This document shows positions 1-9,241 of a stretch of DNA of 64,000 nt, piece after piece (within the stretch, counting starts at the first letter, position 1; every line of letters starts with the position of its first letter). Both the position numbers and the translations under genes were made by a program. The DNA lies in the NCBI GenBank assembly GCA_030427485.1, contig JAUICG010000017.1:54460-118459 (forward strand). The letters are read 5' to 3'. The notes under the pieces were generated by a model. It was not told the DNA's origin and made no database searches. It saw only the letters and a program-made list of their open reading frames with translations. This DNA is from Gammaproteobacteria bacterium (lineage in GTDB: Bacteria > Pseudomonadota > Gammaproteobacteria > Pseudomonadales > Halieaceae).

Positions 1-2288
1 ACAAGGGCCTGATTGTCCTGAAGATTCCACAGACGCTCAGGGTTGCTCGCGGAACGTTTCAGTTGGTTGATCACGACGGTCATCTCCTGATGGGGCTCTC
101 CGCGGCGGAAGTCATCGCGGTCGCGCAGTTTGTGACCCCGACTTCCCTGTCCGACGGTCAGTTCAATCAGCGGTCGATGCTCGGCGGCCACGCCGTGGAA
201 GACGACAGGTTCAGGGAAATACTGTCGCACCTGGGCGCGGCCGGCCTGTTGTCAGTGGCAGAGCCAGCAGTGAGTGAGACCAGGGTCCGCGGTTACCGGC
301 AGACCCTGAAGGAGAACATTGCCCGGCAAGCCGCCGAGCAGGACAGGAACGAGGCGTTGCGCCAGCAGCGAACCGGCGTGTATCGCACCAAGGTGATACC
401 CGTCGCCTTTGGAGACGCCATTCCCGCGGCACTGGGCCTGGTGATGGCCTACAGCAAGGCATATAACGGTGGCGCTCTCGAGGATTTCTATGATTTCCGC
501 CTGGACTGGATATGGGATGAAGAGCGTACCGCGGGTTTCACCGCCAGGCCGGCGATTTACCTGTTTTCAAACTATTTGTGGACACATGGGAACAGCATTG
601 CCGTATCCGAGACGGTAAAACGCCTGAGCCCGGACAGCATCACCATCCACGGCGGCCCGGACACGCCGAAGTATGCCCAGGACGCACAGGACTATTTCGA
701 AAAGTTCCCGCATGTCGATATCATCATTCGTGGCGAGGGTGAGGCCAGCGCCGCCGACACACTGGATAAACTGCGCAGTGTTATTGGGCAGGAAAACCCC
801 GATCTGTCGGTGCTGCAAGACGTTCCGGGGATTACCTACCGTCATCGCGGAGAGATTTTCCGCAACCCGGACCGCGAACGCATCGTCGATCTCGACACCA
901 TTCCCTCACCCTACCTGACGGGCCTGTTCGACGCCTACCGTGGGGTGCCGCGAATGCACGCGACCCTGGAAACCAATCGCGGCTGTCCCTACGGCTGCAC
1001 ATTCTGCGACTGGGGCAGCGCTACCACGAGCAAAATCCGCAAGTTTGACCTGGACCGGGTGTTCGGCGAACTGGAGTGGTGTTCCAAGATGAAAGTCCAG
1101 TCGGTGTCGCAGTGCGATGCCAATTTCGGCATTTTCGAACGGGATGTGGAGATCGCGCAACGCGTTGCCGATCTGAAAGCAGCGACCGGCTATCCCGAAA
1201 CCTTCGGCGGCAGCTACGCCAAAAACTCCACCAAGTACCTGCAGAAAATTATCAAGATACTGGCCGATGCCGGGATCCTGGCACAGGGCGTATTGTCTCT
1301 TCAGACCATGGATGCCGATACGCTTAGCGTGATCAAACGTTCCAACATCAAGGTTGAGAAATACGATGCGCTGGCGAATGAAATGCGCAATTCCAATCTC
1401 CAGTTGACCGTGGAACTGATGATGGGCCTGCCGGGGGCAACGCTGGGAAGCTTTATCGAAGACCTGCAGCAGTGCATAGACCGCGATATACAGGCGCGCA
1501 TCAATCACACCACGATGCTGGTCAACAGCCCGATGAATGCCCCCGATTACCGGGAGGAGCACCAGATCAAGACCGGTACGGAACTGGGGCCGGGAAAAAT
1601 GCCGGTTCTGGTCTCCACCAGAACCTACACCAGGGATGACCTGGACAGGATGCTGGATTTGCGCAACGTGTATCTGCTGTTTGATACCTTCGGGGTCATG
1701 CGCTTGTGTTCGCGGTTTGTGCGCCAGCAGGTCGGCATGACGGAAATGGCGTTCTACCAGGCCGTGCTCGACAAGGCGGGCGCCGACGGCCGACAGCATG
1801 TTTGGCCCCTGCTGAACACCCTGGTGAATTACGGTCACGACCTGATGGCGCCGCCCTACAGCTGGGCACTGGTTTTTGCAGAGCTGCGTTCATTTCTGGT
1901 CGAGGAGTGTGGTGTCCCTGACGATAGCGCGCTCGATGCAATCCTGGCGGCCCAGCATGCCATCCTGCCTGCCCACGGGCGGGAGTATCCGTACGCGATT
2001 GACCTGCCACACGATGTTGTGGCCTGGAATGCCCAGATGCTGGCGGCGAAAGGGGCGGGTCACTGGCGAGACTGGCAAACGGTGGTGCCCCCGCTGGCCA
2101 GCTTCGGTCCCGGCCACCTCGAGGTGAACGACGTGAACGGCGCGGCGACCACGCTGCTGGGCTGTGATATAACGATTGCCTCCGGCGGGGCAAACTGGGA
2201 AATGGACTCAGGGATAGCGCGGGCGAGCGTGGCTGTCGCATTCCACCCGGGGGCCCTCACGGACAACGATATCATCCACGTGGCGTGA
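1..2288 (+). CDS. B12-binding-type radical SAM protein, first tandem copy (5' partial)
   Basis: The reading frame is open from base 3, so this gene starts upstream of the window; alignment with the next gene shows about 120 N-terminal residues are missing. The visible part has a Rossmann-like cobalamin-binding-type region (SITIHGGPDTPK, then DIIIRGEGEAS) followed by the radical SAM cluster motif CPYGCTFC (CX3CX2C), which binds the 4Fe-4S cluster that cleaves S-adenosylmethionine. A long C-terminal part has no domain I recognise. It is very similar to the next gene over its whole visible length, so the two arose by tandem duplication. Substrate unknown; methyl transfer or another radical modification is possible. 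An internal TTG at 63 could be read as a start, but the conserved residues upstream argue against it. Confidence 0.85.
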   Translation, partial: KGLIVLKIPQTLRVARGTFQLVDHDGHLLMGLSAAEVIAVAQFVTPTSLSDGQFNQRSMLGGHAVEDDRFREILSHLGAAGLLSVAEPAVSETRVRGYRQTLKENIARQAAEQDRNEALRQQRTGVYRTKVIPVAFGDAIPAALGLVMAYSKAYNGGALEDFYDFRLDWIWDEERTAGFTARPAIYLFSNYLWTHGNSIAVSETVKRLSPDSITIHGGPDTPKYAQDAQDYFEKFPHVDIIIRGEGEASAADTLDKLRSVIGQENPDLSVLQDVPGITYRHRGEIFRNPDRERIVDLDTIPSPYLTGLFDAYRGVPRMHATLETNRGCPYGCTFCDWGSATTSKIRKFDLDRVFGELEWCSKMKVQSVSQCDANFGIFERDVEIAQRVADLKAATGYPETFGGSYAKNSTKYLQKIIKILADAGILAQGVLSLQTMDADTLSVIKRSNIKVEKYDALANEMRNSNLQLTVELMMGLPGATLGSFIEDLQQCIDRDIQARINHTTMLVNSPMNAPDYREEHQIKTGTELGPGKMPVLVSTRTYTRDDLDRMLDLRNVYLLFDTFGVMRLCSRFVRQQVGMTEMAFYQAVLDKAGADGRQHVWPLLNTLVNYGHDLMAPPYSWALVFAELRSFLVEECGVPDDSALDAILAAQHAILPAHGREYPYAIDLPHDVVAWNAQMLAAKGAGHWRDWQTVVPPLASFGPGHLEVNDVNGAATTLLGCDITIASGGANWEMDSGIARASVAVAFHPGALTDNDIIHVA

Positions 2289-2365
2289 GTCCCATCTCCC
2301 GGCCTCTTGCAACCGGTTTTCAACCCGGGCCGATACTAATTTTTCAACTTGATTGAATCGCGGCG

Positions 2366-2371
2366 TATGAT
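2366..2371 (+). promoter_or_regulatory. Candidate promoter of the second radical SAM gene
   Basis: The hexamer TATGAT is a good -10 match, with TTCAAC 17 bases upstream as a weak -35. The -35 lies inside the inverted repeat TTCAA-N5-TTGAA, which could bind a regulator. It would start a transcript about 65 bases before the second radical SAM gene. Seen by eye only. Confidence 0.35.
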
Positions 2372-2441
2372 AGGCGAGGATACGCAGTTTTATGCTCCAC
2401 GCCGTCACCATACGGGACATCCGGGAATCGAGTAACTCATA

Positions 2442-5069
2442 ATGGACAACATCGCCGCCCTGCCACTGAGGTTGACCACGAAATGCATTGTGATGCTGGG
2501 GACAGAGGGCGTGCAACTGTTCAGCCCCTACGGAGCAGTTCCCCACAAACTCAAGCTGCATGAACTGGTGACCTTGTCTGCTGTGCACCGGGGCAACTAT
2601 ACGGACGAGGCGGAAGTGGCCGGCGTCGTCGCTGGTGAAACAGGTATCTCGAAGTCCGTTGTTCAGAATTTCATCAGGTCGCTGATACGGCGCATGCGCC
2701 TGCGGCGGCGCGAGGAGGCGCTCCCGTCGACCAGGCTACTGCCCCACCGAGTTCCGTTGAGCAGCAATACCCCTGATTTGAGCAGGGGTTTGATTGTATT
2801 GAGAATTCCCCAGACATTGGGTATCGGCGAAACGGGTTTTGAACTCGCCGACCACGACGGTCATTTGTTACTGGCGCTTTCCGGCGCGGAGTTGCTTGCC
2901 CTCGGAGAGTTCGCTGCACCGATATCCCTCGACGAGGGCCTGCGGCGCCAGCGAGGTCTCCTTGGGAGTCAGGCGCTGGAGGAAACCCGGCTGAAGCAGA
3001 TACTGTCGCGACTATACGCGGCGGACTTGCTGACACTGCTCGACCAGCCCGCGGTCAGCAGCCAGCAGGCGCCGGGTTATCGGCAGACCCTCAGGGCGAA
3101 TATCGCCCGCCAGGCGGTCGAGCTGGACCAGCGGGAAGCGTTGCGCCAACAGCAGACGGGCATCTACAGGCCCAGGGTGATTCCGGTAGCGTTCGGGGAC
3201 GCCATCCCTGCCGCGCTGGGATTGGTCGTGGCCTACAGTAAGGCTTACAAGGGGGGCAGCCTGGACGAGTTCTACGATTTTCGCCTCGACTGGGTATGGG
3301 ATGAAGAGCGAACGGCTGCCTTTACGGCCAGACCGGCGATTTACCTGTTTTCCAACTACCTGTGGACACATGGCAACAGCATCTCGGTATCCGAGACGGT
3401 AAAGCGCCTTAGCCCCGATAGCATCACCATTCACGGCGGGCCGGACACGCCGAAGTATGCCCAGGACGCACAAGACTACTTCGCCAGGTTTCCGCATGTC
3501 GATATCATTGTGCGTGGTGAAGGAGAGGCCACCGCGGCGGATACCCTGGATAAACTGCGCAGCGTCATCGGCCAGCAGGACCCCGATCTCTCCGTGTTGC
3601 AGGGCGTTGCGGGTATTACCTACCGCTATCGCGGCGAGATCATCCGCAATCCCGACCGTGAGCGTATCGCAGACCTCGATACGATTCCCTCACCCTACCT
3701 GACGGGATTGTTCGACGCCTACCGCGGGGTGCCGCGTATGCACGCGACCCTGGAGACCAATCGTGGCTGCCCCTACGGCTGTACCTTTTGCGACTGGGGC
3801 AGCGCCACCACCAGCAAAATTCGCAAGTTTGACCTGGACAGGGTATTTGGCGAACTGGCGTGGTGTTCCGATATGAAAGTCCAGTCAGTATCGCAGTGTG
3901 ACGCCAATTTCGGTATTTTCGAAAGGGATGTCGCTATCGCTGAGCGGGTCGCCGAATTGAAAGCGACCAGCGGCTTTCCCGAAACCTTCGGCGGCAGCTA
4001 TGCCAAGAACTCCACCAAGTACCTGAAGAAGATTATCAAGGTGCTGGCCGACGCCGGTATCCTGGCGCAGGGCGTACTGTCGCTGCAGACCATGGATGAA
4101 AGCACGCTCAACGTGATCAATCGATCCAATATCAAGGTTGAGAAGTACGATGCACTGGCGAACGAAATGCGCAACTCCAGGCTCCAGTTGTCCGTCGAGT
4201 TGATGATGGGATTGCCGGGTGCAACGCTGGAGAGTTTTATCGAAGACCTGCAGCAGTGTATCGACCGCGACATTCAGGCGCGAATCAATCACACCACCTT
4301 ATTGGTCAACAGTCCGATGAACGCCCCTGATTATCGTGAGGAGCATCAGATCGAGACCGGTACGGAACCGGGACCTGGAAAAATGCCGGTTCTGGTCTCC
4401 ACCAGAACCTATACCAGGGATGACCTGAGCCGGATGATGGCGCTCAGGGATGTGTACATGGTACTCGACACCTTCGGCGTAATGCGATTGTGCTCCCGAT
4501 TTGTGCGCCAACAGGTCGACATGACAGAAATGCAGTTTTACCAGTTGTTGTTGTCGGAAGCGGGGCCCGCCGGCAAGGAACCGGAGTGGCCGCTGCTGAA
4601 TACCCTGGTGAACTACGGGACCGGCCTGATGGCGCCGCCGTATAGTTGGGCTCTGGTGTTCAAGGAGTTGCGCAGGTTTATGATCCAGAAGTGCGGGGTG
4701 CCGGACGATAGCGCGCTGGATGCCGCCATTGCCGCCCAGCACGCTATCCTGCCCGCATTCGGACGGGCATATCCGCACGTGCTTGAGCTGCCGCACGATG
4801 TGGTGGCCTGGCACGCCCAGGTACTTGCCGTGAAGGGGGACGGCCACTGGAGGGACTGGCCGTCGATCGTGCCGCCGCTTGCCAGTTTTGGACCGGGTCG
4901 TCTCGAGGTCAACGATGTTGATGGCCTGGTGACCGCGTTGCTCGGTTGCGATGTTGCGATGAGCTCGGGAGGAGCGAACTGGGATATGGACTCGGGAATC
5001 GCGCGGGCCAGGGTGGACCTGGTGTACAACTCCCTTCGTCTGGCAGATAACATCATTCACGTCGCCTGA
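2442..5069 (+). CDS. RRE/PqqD-like + B12-binding-type radical SAM protein, second tandem copy
   Basis: An 875-residue protein with three parts. Residues about 5-95 look like a PqqD/RRE winged-helix domain: a strand pair ending EGVQLFSPYG, then helices ending NFIRSLIRRMRLR. Such domains bind leader peptides in RiPP maturation enzymes; this is a pattern match by eye. Residues about 270-390 resemble a cobalamin-binding fold (IHGGPDTPK, VRGEGEAT). The radical SAM core begins at the CX3CX2C motif CPYGCTFC near residue 445. The C-terminal 300 residues are unassigned. It lacks a strong Shine-Dalgarno sequence. The FAD oxidoreductase follows after 11 bases, so the two are probably cotranscribed. Substrate unknown; a cobalamin-dependent radical methylase or peptide-modifying enzyme is possible. 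Confidence 0.8.
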   Translation: MDNIAALPLRLTTKCIVMLGTEGVQLFSPYGAVPHKLKLHELVTLSAVHRGNYTDEAEVAGVVAGETGISKSVVQNFIRSLIRRMRLRRREEALPSTRLLPHRVPLSSNTPDLSRGLIVLRIPQTLGIGETGFELADHDGHLLLALSGAELLALGEFAAPISLDEGLRRQRGLLGSQALEETRLKQILSRLYAADLLTLLDQPAVSSQQAPGYRQTLRANIARQAVELDQREALRQQQTGIYRPRVIPVAFGDAIPAALGLVVAYSKAYKGGSLDEFYDFRLDWVWDEERTAAFTARPAIYLFSNYLWTHGNSISVSETVKRLSPDSITIHGGPDTPKYAQDAQDYFARFPHVDIIVRGEGEATAADTLDKLRSVIGQQDPDLSVLQGVAGITYRYRGEIIRNPDRERIADLDTIPSPYLTGLFDAYRGVPRMHATLETNRGCPYGCTFCDWGSATTSKIRKFDLDRVFGELAWCSDMKVQSVSQCDANFGIFERDVAIAERVAELKATSGFPETFGGSYAKNSTKYLKKIIKVLADAGILAQGVLSLQTMDESTLNVINRSNIKVEKYDALANEMRNSRLQLSVELMMGLPGATLESFIEDLQQCIDRDIQARINHTTLLVNSPMNAPDYREEHQIETGTEPGPGKMPVLVSTRTYTRDDLSRMMALRDVYMVLDTFGVMRLCSRFVRQQVDMTEMQFYQLLLSEAGPAGKEPEWPLLNTLVNYGTGLMAPPYSWALVFKELRRFMIQKCGVPDDSALDAAIAAQHAILPAFGRAYPHVLELPHDVVAWHAQVLAVKGDGHWRDWPSIVPPLASFGPGRLEVNDVDGLVTALLGCDVAMSSGGANWDMDSGIARARVDLVYNSLRLADNIIHVA

Positions 5070-5080
5070 GGTGGCCTGCC

Positions 5081-6373
5081 TTGCGACTGTCCGCCGCTGA
5101 ACCAGAACCTTACCCCGCATCCTACTATGCGGCTACCCGCAACGAGGCCATGGAGTTTCCAGCGCTTTGCGCGGACGTACGCAGCGATATTTGCGTGGTT
5201 GGCGCCGGTTTTACCGGCATAGCCACCGCGCTTACGCTGGCCGAGCGCGGTTACAGTGTCACCGTACTGGAACAACACCGGGTGGGTTGGGGCGCCTCGG
5301 GTCGCAGTGGCGGGCAGATGCTTGGTGGTCTGCCCGGTGAGGCCGCACTGCAAAAATATTGGGGGCAATCTCGCGCCGACGCCTTGTTTGAACTCGGTTA
5401 CCGCGGTCACGACATCATCGCGCAACGGGTGCTAAAGTACGGTATCGAGTGCGACCTGACTTACGGCGCGATCGACGTGGCGCGCCGGCCGCGACATGTG
5501 GAACGGCTGAAGCGAATGCATGAAGCGCTCTGCGCGCGCGGCATGGAAGGCCAACTGCGCCTGGTGACTGCAGTGGATTTGCCGGAATTGATCGGTACGG
5601 ACAAATACCTGGGCGGCCTGGTCAATACGCGCAACGGTCATCTACACCCCCTCAATCTGTGTCTGGGCGAGGCGCGTGCAGCTGTCGGTCTCGGTGTCAC
5701 TGTTTACGAGTGCAGCGAGGTCACCGCCATTGAGCACGGTCCCCAGGTGCTGGTCAGGACCGCACAGGGCAGTGTGCGAGCAGACAGTGTGGTGCTTGCC
5801 GGGAACGGGTATCAGCATCTCGAGCCCGCGGTACTGGCGGGTATGGTATTTCCCGCTGGCAGTTACATTGTGGCGACCGAGCCACTGGAATTCGCGGAAG
5901 CAGCGCAAATCAATCCGGATTCTCTCGCTGTCTGTGACATGAATGAAGTGCCCGATTATTTTCGGTTTTCCGCCGACAGGCGATTACTGTTTGGCGGCCG
6001 CTGCAGCTACTCGGGTCGCGAACCTCGCAATATCGAGAAGGCCATGTTGCCGCGCCTGCGAGACATCTACCCGCAGCTTTCCCTGAAACAGGTGGATTAC
6101 GCGTGGGGCGGCAAAATTGGCATCGTCGTGAACCGGGTTCCGCTGATGGGCCGTATCGGCCCGAATGTGTTTTATGCACTGGGTTACAGCGGGCACGGTG
6201 TGAGTTTAAGTCACGCCTTTGCTGAGCTACTGGCCGATGCGATACAGGGCGATTCCGAAAAGATGGACATATTCGCCAGTATTCCCCATCGAAAGATACC
6301 CCTCGGGAAAAAATTCGGCAGCCAGATTGTGGCGTTGGGTATGCTCTACTACCGTCTGCGGGACCTGTTGTAG
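5081..6373 (+). CDS. FAD-dependent amine/amino-acid oxidoreductase (DadA/PuuB-like)
   Basis: A 430-residue flavoprotein of the DAO family. The dinucleotide-binding motif VVGAGFTGIATAL lies at residues 33-45, followed by the GWGASGRSGGQ segment typical of gamma-glutamylputrescine oxidase and related enzymes, and a C-terminal GYSGHGVSLSHAFAELLAD segment that closes the FAD site. The family oxidises C-N bonds of amines or amino acids with O2 or another acceptor. The TTG start gives the PASYYAAT segment seen at the start of PuuB-like proteins. It lies 11 bases after the radical SAM gene. No putrescine-pathway genes are nearby, so a role with the radical SAM pair is as likely as polyamine breakdown. 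Confidence 0.8.
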   Translation: MRLSAAEPEPYPASYYAATRNEAMEFPALCADVRSDICVVGAGFTGIATALTLAERGYSVTVLEQHRVGWGASGRSGGQMLGGLPGEAALQKYWGQSRADALFELGYRGHDIIAQRVLKYGIECDLTYGAIDVARRPRHVERLKRMHEALCARGMEGQLRLVTAVDLPELIGTDKYLGGLVNTRNGHLHPLNLCLGEARAAVGLGVTVYECSEVTAIEHGPQVLVRTAQGSVRADSVVLAGNGYQHLEPAVLAGMVFPAGSYIVATEPLEFAEAAQINPDSLAVCDMNEVPDYFRFSADRRLLFGGRCSYSGREPRNIEKAMLPRLRDIYPQLSLKQVDYAWGGKIGIVVNRVPLMGRIGPNVFYALGYSGHGVSLSHAFAELLADAIQGDSEKMDIFASIPHRKIPLGKKFGSQIVALGMLYYRLRDLL

Positions 6374-6384
6374 CGGGCATCGCT

Positions 6385-7269
6385 TTACTGCGCGAGTAAT
6401 CCCTCTCGCAGTACTCGCGCCTGCTGCTTGATACGGCGGAGGTTATCAGGACCTGCCCTCAGCAGCTGCTTTTGCAGTGCGGGAAGACTTTCCAGTGCCG
6501 GATCTTCGAAAATGTAGACCACGGATTTCGGTTTCAGCGCGATCGGCTCGGGGATTTCAGGCGTTGCCAATACCATATCCAGCGTGCGTATGACCGCGTT
6601 GTCGAAATCGGCGGGATCGAGTCCCAGTTGCTCATAGGCTCGCTCATACAGTGGTCGCAGCGTGTGGAATGTCTCCACCAGCACGCTGACGTTCAGTGCC
6701 GTGATGGCATCCGTGTAACCGTCATAGCGGTTGTAGCTGGCGGGACTCATGTACAGCTTATCGCCCTCCCGATCTACGCTGAAAGCTTGCGTGGGGCGAT
6801 CGAGCGGGACCATTTTGCGCAGGATTATGCCCCGACCCAGGCCGTCCACCAGCGCCGCGCTCAAATCCAGTGGGTGATCACCGGCAGTGAGTTTATTCAG
6901 CTTTGCGTCCGCACCGGCAGCCGCCAGCTGTTGCTGAAGTATTGCGTCGCCCTCGGCAGGTGTCAGGGGAGCAGTCTCTTCCGCTGCTTCCTCCACGGTC
7001 TCTACTTCAGGGTCGACAACCACTGTTTCCGCAGCGACAGTGACTTCCTCGCGTACCGGTATATCCGGGGTCGGCGGCAGCGCGGCCGGTTTTGCGGGGA
7101 CCACGGTCTGCGGCATTTCGGCAACAGTTTCTTCAGGCTTTTTCTCCTCCGACCAAAACCAGAAGATCACCAGTCCGGCGATAATGCCGACGGCGAGCAG
7201 CAATTCCACGACGGGGAACTTGCTGCGTCTTGACTGATGGCTCAAAATTTCCTCAGGTTCTGCTCTCAT
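6385..7269 (-). CDS. DUF3014-type single-pass membrane protein
   Basis: A 294-residue protein with a short cytoplasmic N-terminus, one membrane helix (ELLLAVGIIAGLVIFWFW, about residues 20-40), a Pro/Glu/Val-rich linker to about residue 105, and a conserved C-terminal globular domain. I recognise the layout as DUF3014, a family of unknown function. The ATG at 7269 is chosen because GGAGGAG lies 8 bases upstream; an in-frame start 45 bases further up has no such site. It converges with the FAD oxidoreductase, leaving 11 bases between the two genes. Confidence 0.7.
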   Translation of the reverse strand: MRAEPEEILSHQSRRSKFPVVELLLAVGIIAGLVIFWFWSEEKKPEETVAEMPQTVVPAKPAALPPTPDIPVREEVTVAAETVVVDPEVETVEEAAEETAPLTPAEGDAILQQQLAAAGADAKLNKLTAGDHPLDLSAALVDGLGRGIILRKMVPLDRPTQAFSVDREGDKLYMSPASYNRYDGYTDAITALNVSVLVETFHTLRPLYERAYEQLGLDPADFDNAVIRTLDMVLATPEIPEPIALKPKSVVYIFEDPALESLPALQKQLLRAGPDNLRRIKQQARVLREGLLAQ

Positions 7270-7521
7270 GTGCAGTTCTCCTCCACTGTCAATCTGCCCA
7301 ATGCAATGATGCAATGGTAGCCTGTGCCTTGTACTGGGACAGAATACTCTTTGCGGAGTTCGCCAGCCAGTAGTGCCGGGATTTAATTGGCGGGGTGGGG
7401 AATTTACCGGGATCGGCGCGCCGGTCGCGACCGTGAGTGCGTGCGCGAGGTATTTTGCGGTAGTCGGTAGCCGAGCACGACTTGGGGCAAAGCCGTGTAG
7501 ATTCGCTGCCTCTTCGGGGGG

Positions 7522-7794
7522 TCAGGCGTTGGAAGCGCCTTTGCGCACCCGGTTCGACGGTTCGCTTACCACGCTGATTTTCTGTCGCATCATGGCTTTC
7601 TTCAGTTTCTTGCGGCGCGCTTCCTCGACCTGGATATTGGTTGAACAAAAGAACTGATCCAGGGCCTCACCGGTTTCGGTGTTGCACCCGAAGGATTCCC
7701 GACCCTCCTGGATCAGGGCCATTACCAACAGCAATTCACGTTGGTCCAGGTGGATGGTGGCGCCCTGGGCGTCGTGCTCCAGTAAACTAATCAT
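7522..7794 (-). CDS. Small conserved-looking hypothetical protein
   Basis: A 90-residue, charged, soluble protein with no signal peptide or membrane segment. The N-terminal half is predicted helical (LDQRELLLVMALIQEG); the C-terminus is Lys/Arg-rich (EEARRKKLKKAMMRQK), which could bind nucleic acid. It contains two cysteines. The ATG at 7794 is preferred over the in-frame GTG at 7806 because GGAG lies 6 bases before it. A 252-base gap separates it from the DUF3014 gene downstream. I do not recognise a family. Confidence 0.55.
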   Translation of the reverse strand: MISLLEHDAQGATIHLDQRELLLVMALIQEGRESFGCNTETGEALDQFFCSTNIQVEEARRKKLKKAMMRQKISVVSEPSNRVRKGASNA

Positions 7795-7960
7795 CACTAT
7801 CTCCACGTAACTAAAAATTAGAACATAGACCAGTGTGCAGCAGCGTTACTCCGAGTATAGCGCAAGGCAGCCAAAACCGATCCAGTGAGTTTTTAACAGT
7901 GGGCGGGGGAAAAGCAAAACAAAAACTGGAGAAAAGTACAGAAACCCGAAGTTTTACTCC

Positions 7961-8050
7961 CAGCAGCTGGTCGGACTCAGGTGTATGCCGTTCCAACCTA
8001 AGGCCGACAGGCTCCTGGTACTACGTCAATATCATGTTGACGGAGCACTA
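7961..8050 (-). repeat. Dispersed structured repeat, copy A
   Basis: About 90 bases, read on the minus strand. A 34-base core (8013-8046) matches copy B at 15728-15761 at 32 of 34 positions. It contains a hairpin centred on TCAACATGATATTGA, then a longer imperfect inverted repeat whose right arm CCTGAGTCCGAC is also shared. The element begins at the TAG stop codon of the DUF3089 gene. It looks like a REP/MITE-type element. Confidence 0.7.
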
Positions 8051-9241
8051 GTGGTCCTGTAGCCAGGCCCTGGCCTGGGATTCACCCAGTGCCACCAGGT
8101 CGCCCATCGCAAGGACCATATCCTCCAGGTGCATCCCAAACCGGGTGCCGCCGAGAAATTCACCGTTGATATCGTCCGCCCTGGGATCACTCGGGTCGGC
8201 ATTCACGGTAATCTCAAGGTAGCTGATGCCCTGCGCATTCACCGCGCATTCCCCTCGCACCAGTCCGGGCACGGAATAGAACGGCGTCGTGATCGCCGGC
8301 GCGCCTGCCGGGATTGCGAACGGCCCGTTCGCCCTGGCGACGATCAGGCTTTCCAGAACGGGGTCGGGCGCCAGCGGGAAGTAGCTCGAGAGTTCGGCGG
8401 ATCCGCCGGATAACGCAGCGGGGTTCGTGCAGATCGCCGGCTCGCCATCGAGTGGCGCACCGAAGAGAACCTGTCCCGCTGCCAGGTAGGCGTCGGTTGC
8501 GCGGTATGTTGAATAGCTGATCACACAGGCGGTCTGGTCCGGGGTGCGGCATACCGGTACGCGCTGGAACTCGCCGCCGGTATCCACACCCTCGGGTGTG
8601 TGCACCGACGTGCCCAGCAAGTGCGCGGCAATCATGTGGCGCAGCAGGTACTCGTCGGTCTCGATGGTTTGCGCGATCAGGCGCTGTAGATGAACGCTGC
8701 CCTGGGAGTGCCCGATCAGTATGAAGCCGCGGCCCTTGTTGTCATTGGCGACATAGTGCTTGAAGCTGTCCAGTACGTCTTCATAGGCGCTGCTGAAATC
8801 CGGCTCCACACCGGAGAACAGCGCGGAGATTGTGGTCTGGCGGTACACCGGTGCGAACACGCGGCAAAACCGGGAGTAGCGGGCCGCCTGGCTTAGCGCG
8901 GCGTAGATCTCCCCAGGACCCGCCTGCAGGTCTGAATTCGCGCCCGCATCGGTACTGTAGGTGGGGTAGATATAAAAGCAGTCAACCTGCGGGTCGGCTG
9001 CAGGGAGGAAGGGTTCGATCTCGGTCGAACCATCGGCATATACACGGGTGGCATCCAGGTTGGCGGCACAGACATTCTCGCCGGCGCCGAGCGCGGGGTG
9101 GCACAGCCAGTTTGCGCTGTCACCGTAGATGGCGCTGCCATAGCCGTCGAATGGATGACTGTCCGGGAAGTTGAAATCGCTACCATCGCTGCAGGCGGTG
9201 AGCAGTGCGACAAGTAGCGCGGTTGCAGCGTTCCTGCGCAT
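8048..9241 (-). CDS. DUF3089 lipoprotein, alpha/beta-hydrolase fold
   Basis: A 397-residue protein beginning with a lipoprotein signal peptide (MRRNAATALLVALLTAC, lipobox LTAC), so it is probably anchored in a membrane facing the periplasm. The mature part matches what I know of DUF3089, a lipase-like alpha/beta-hydrolase family: FYIYPTYSTD near the start and the nucleophile elbow GHSQGS near residue 190. The Asp and His of the triad cannot be placed with certainty. Substrate unknown; an ester is likely. The TAG stop coincides with the first bases of repeat copy A, so the extreme C-terminus may have been set by that insertion. Confidence 0.75.
   Translation of the reverse strand: MRRNAATALLVALLTACSDGSDFNFPDSHPFDGYGSAIYGDSANWLCHPALGAGENVCAANLDATRVYADGSTEIEPFLPAADPQVDCFYIYPTYSTDAGANSDLQAGPGEIYAALSQAARYSRFCRVFAPVYRQTTISALFSGVEPDFSSAYEDVLDSFKHYVANDNKGRGFILIGHSQGSVHLQRLIAQTIETDEYLLRHMIAAHLLGTSVHTPEGVDTGGEFQRVPVCRTPDQTACVISYSTYRATDAYLAAGQVLFGAPLDGEPAICTNPAALSGGSAELSSYFPLAPDPVLESLIVARANGPFAIPAGAPAITTPFYSVPGLVRGECAVNAQGISYLEITVNADPSDPRADDINGEFLGGTRFGMHLEDMVLAMGDLVALGESQARAWLQDH

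Noticed and set aside
906..1838. A 310-codon antisense frame opposite the first radical SAM gene
   Set aside because: Same antisense artefact; a similar antisense frame opposite the second copy simply follows the duplicated coding sequence.
2367..2435. A 22-codon frame (MIGEDTQFYAPRRHHTGHPG...) just before the second radical SAM gene, a possible precursor peptide
   Set aside because: No ribosome-binding site, and its ATG overlaps the -10 of the candidate promoter, so it would lie upstream of that transcript. It has no leader/core character.
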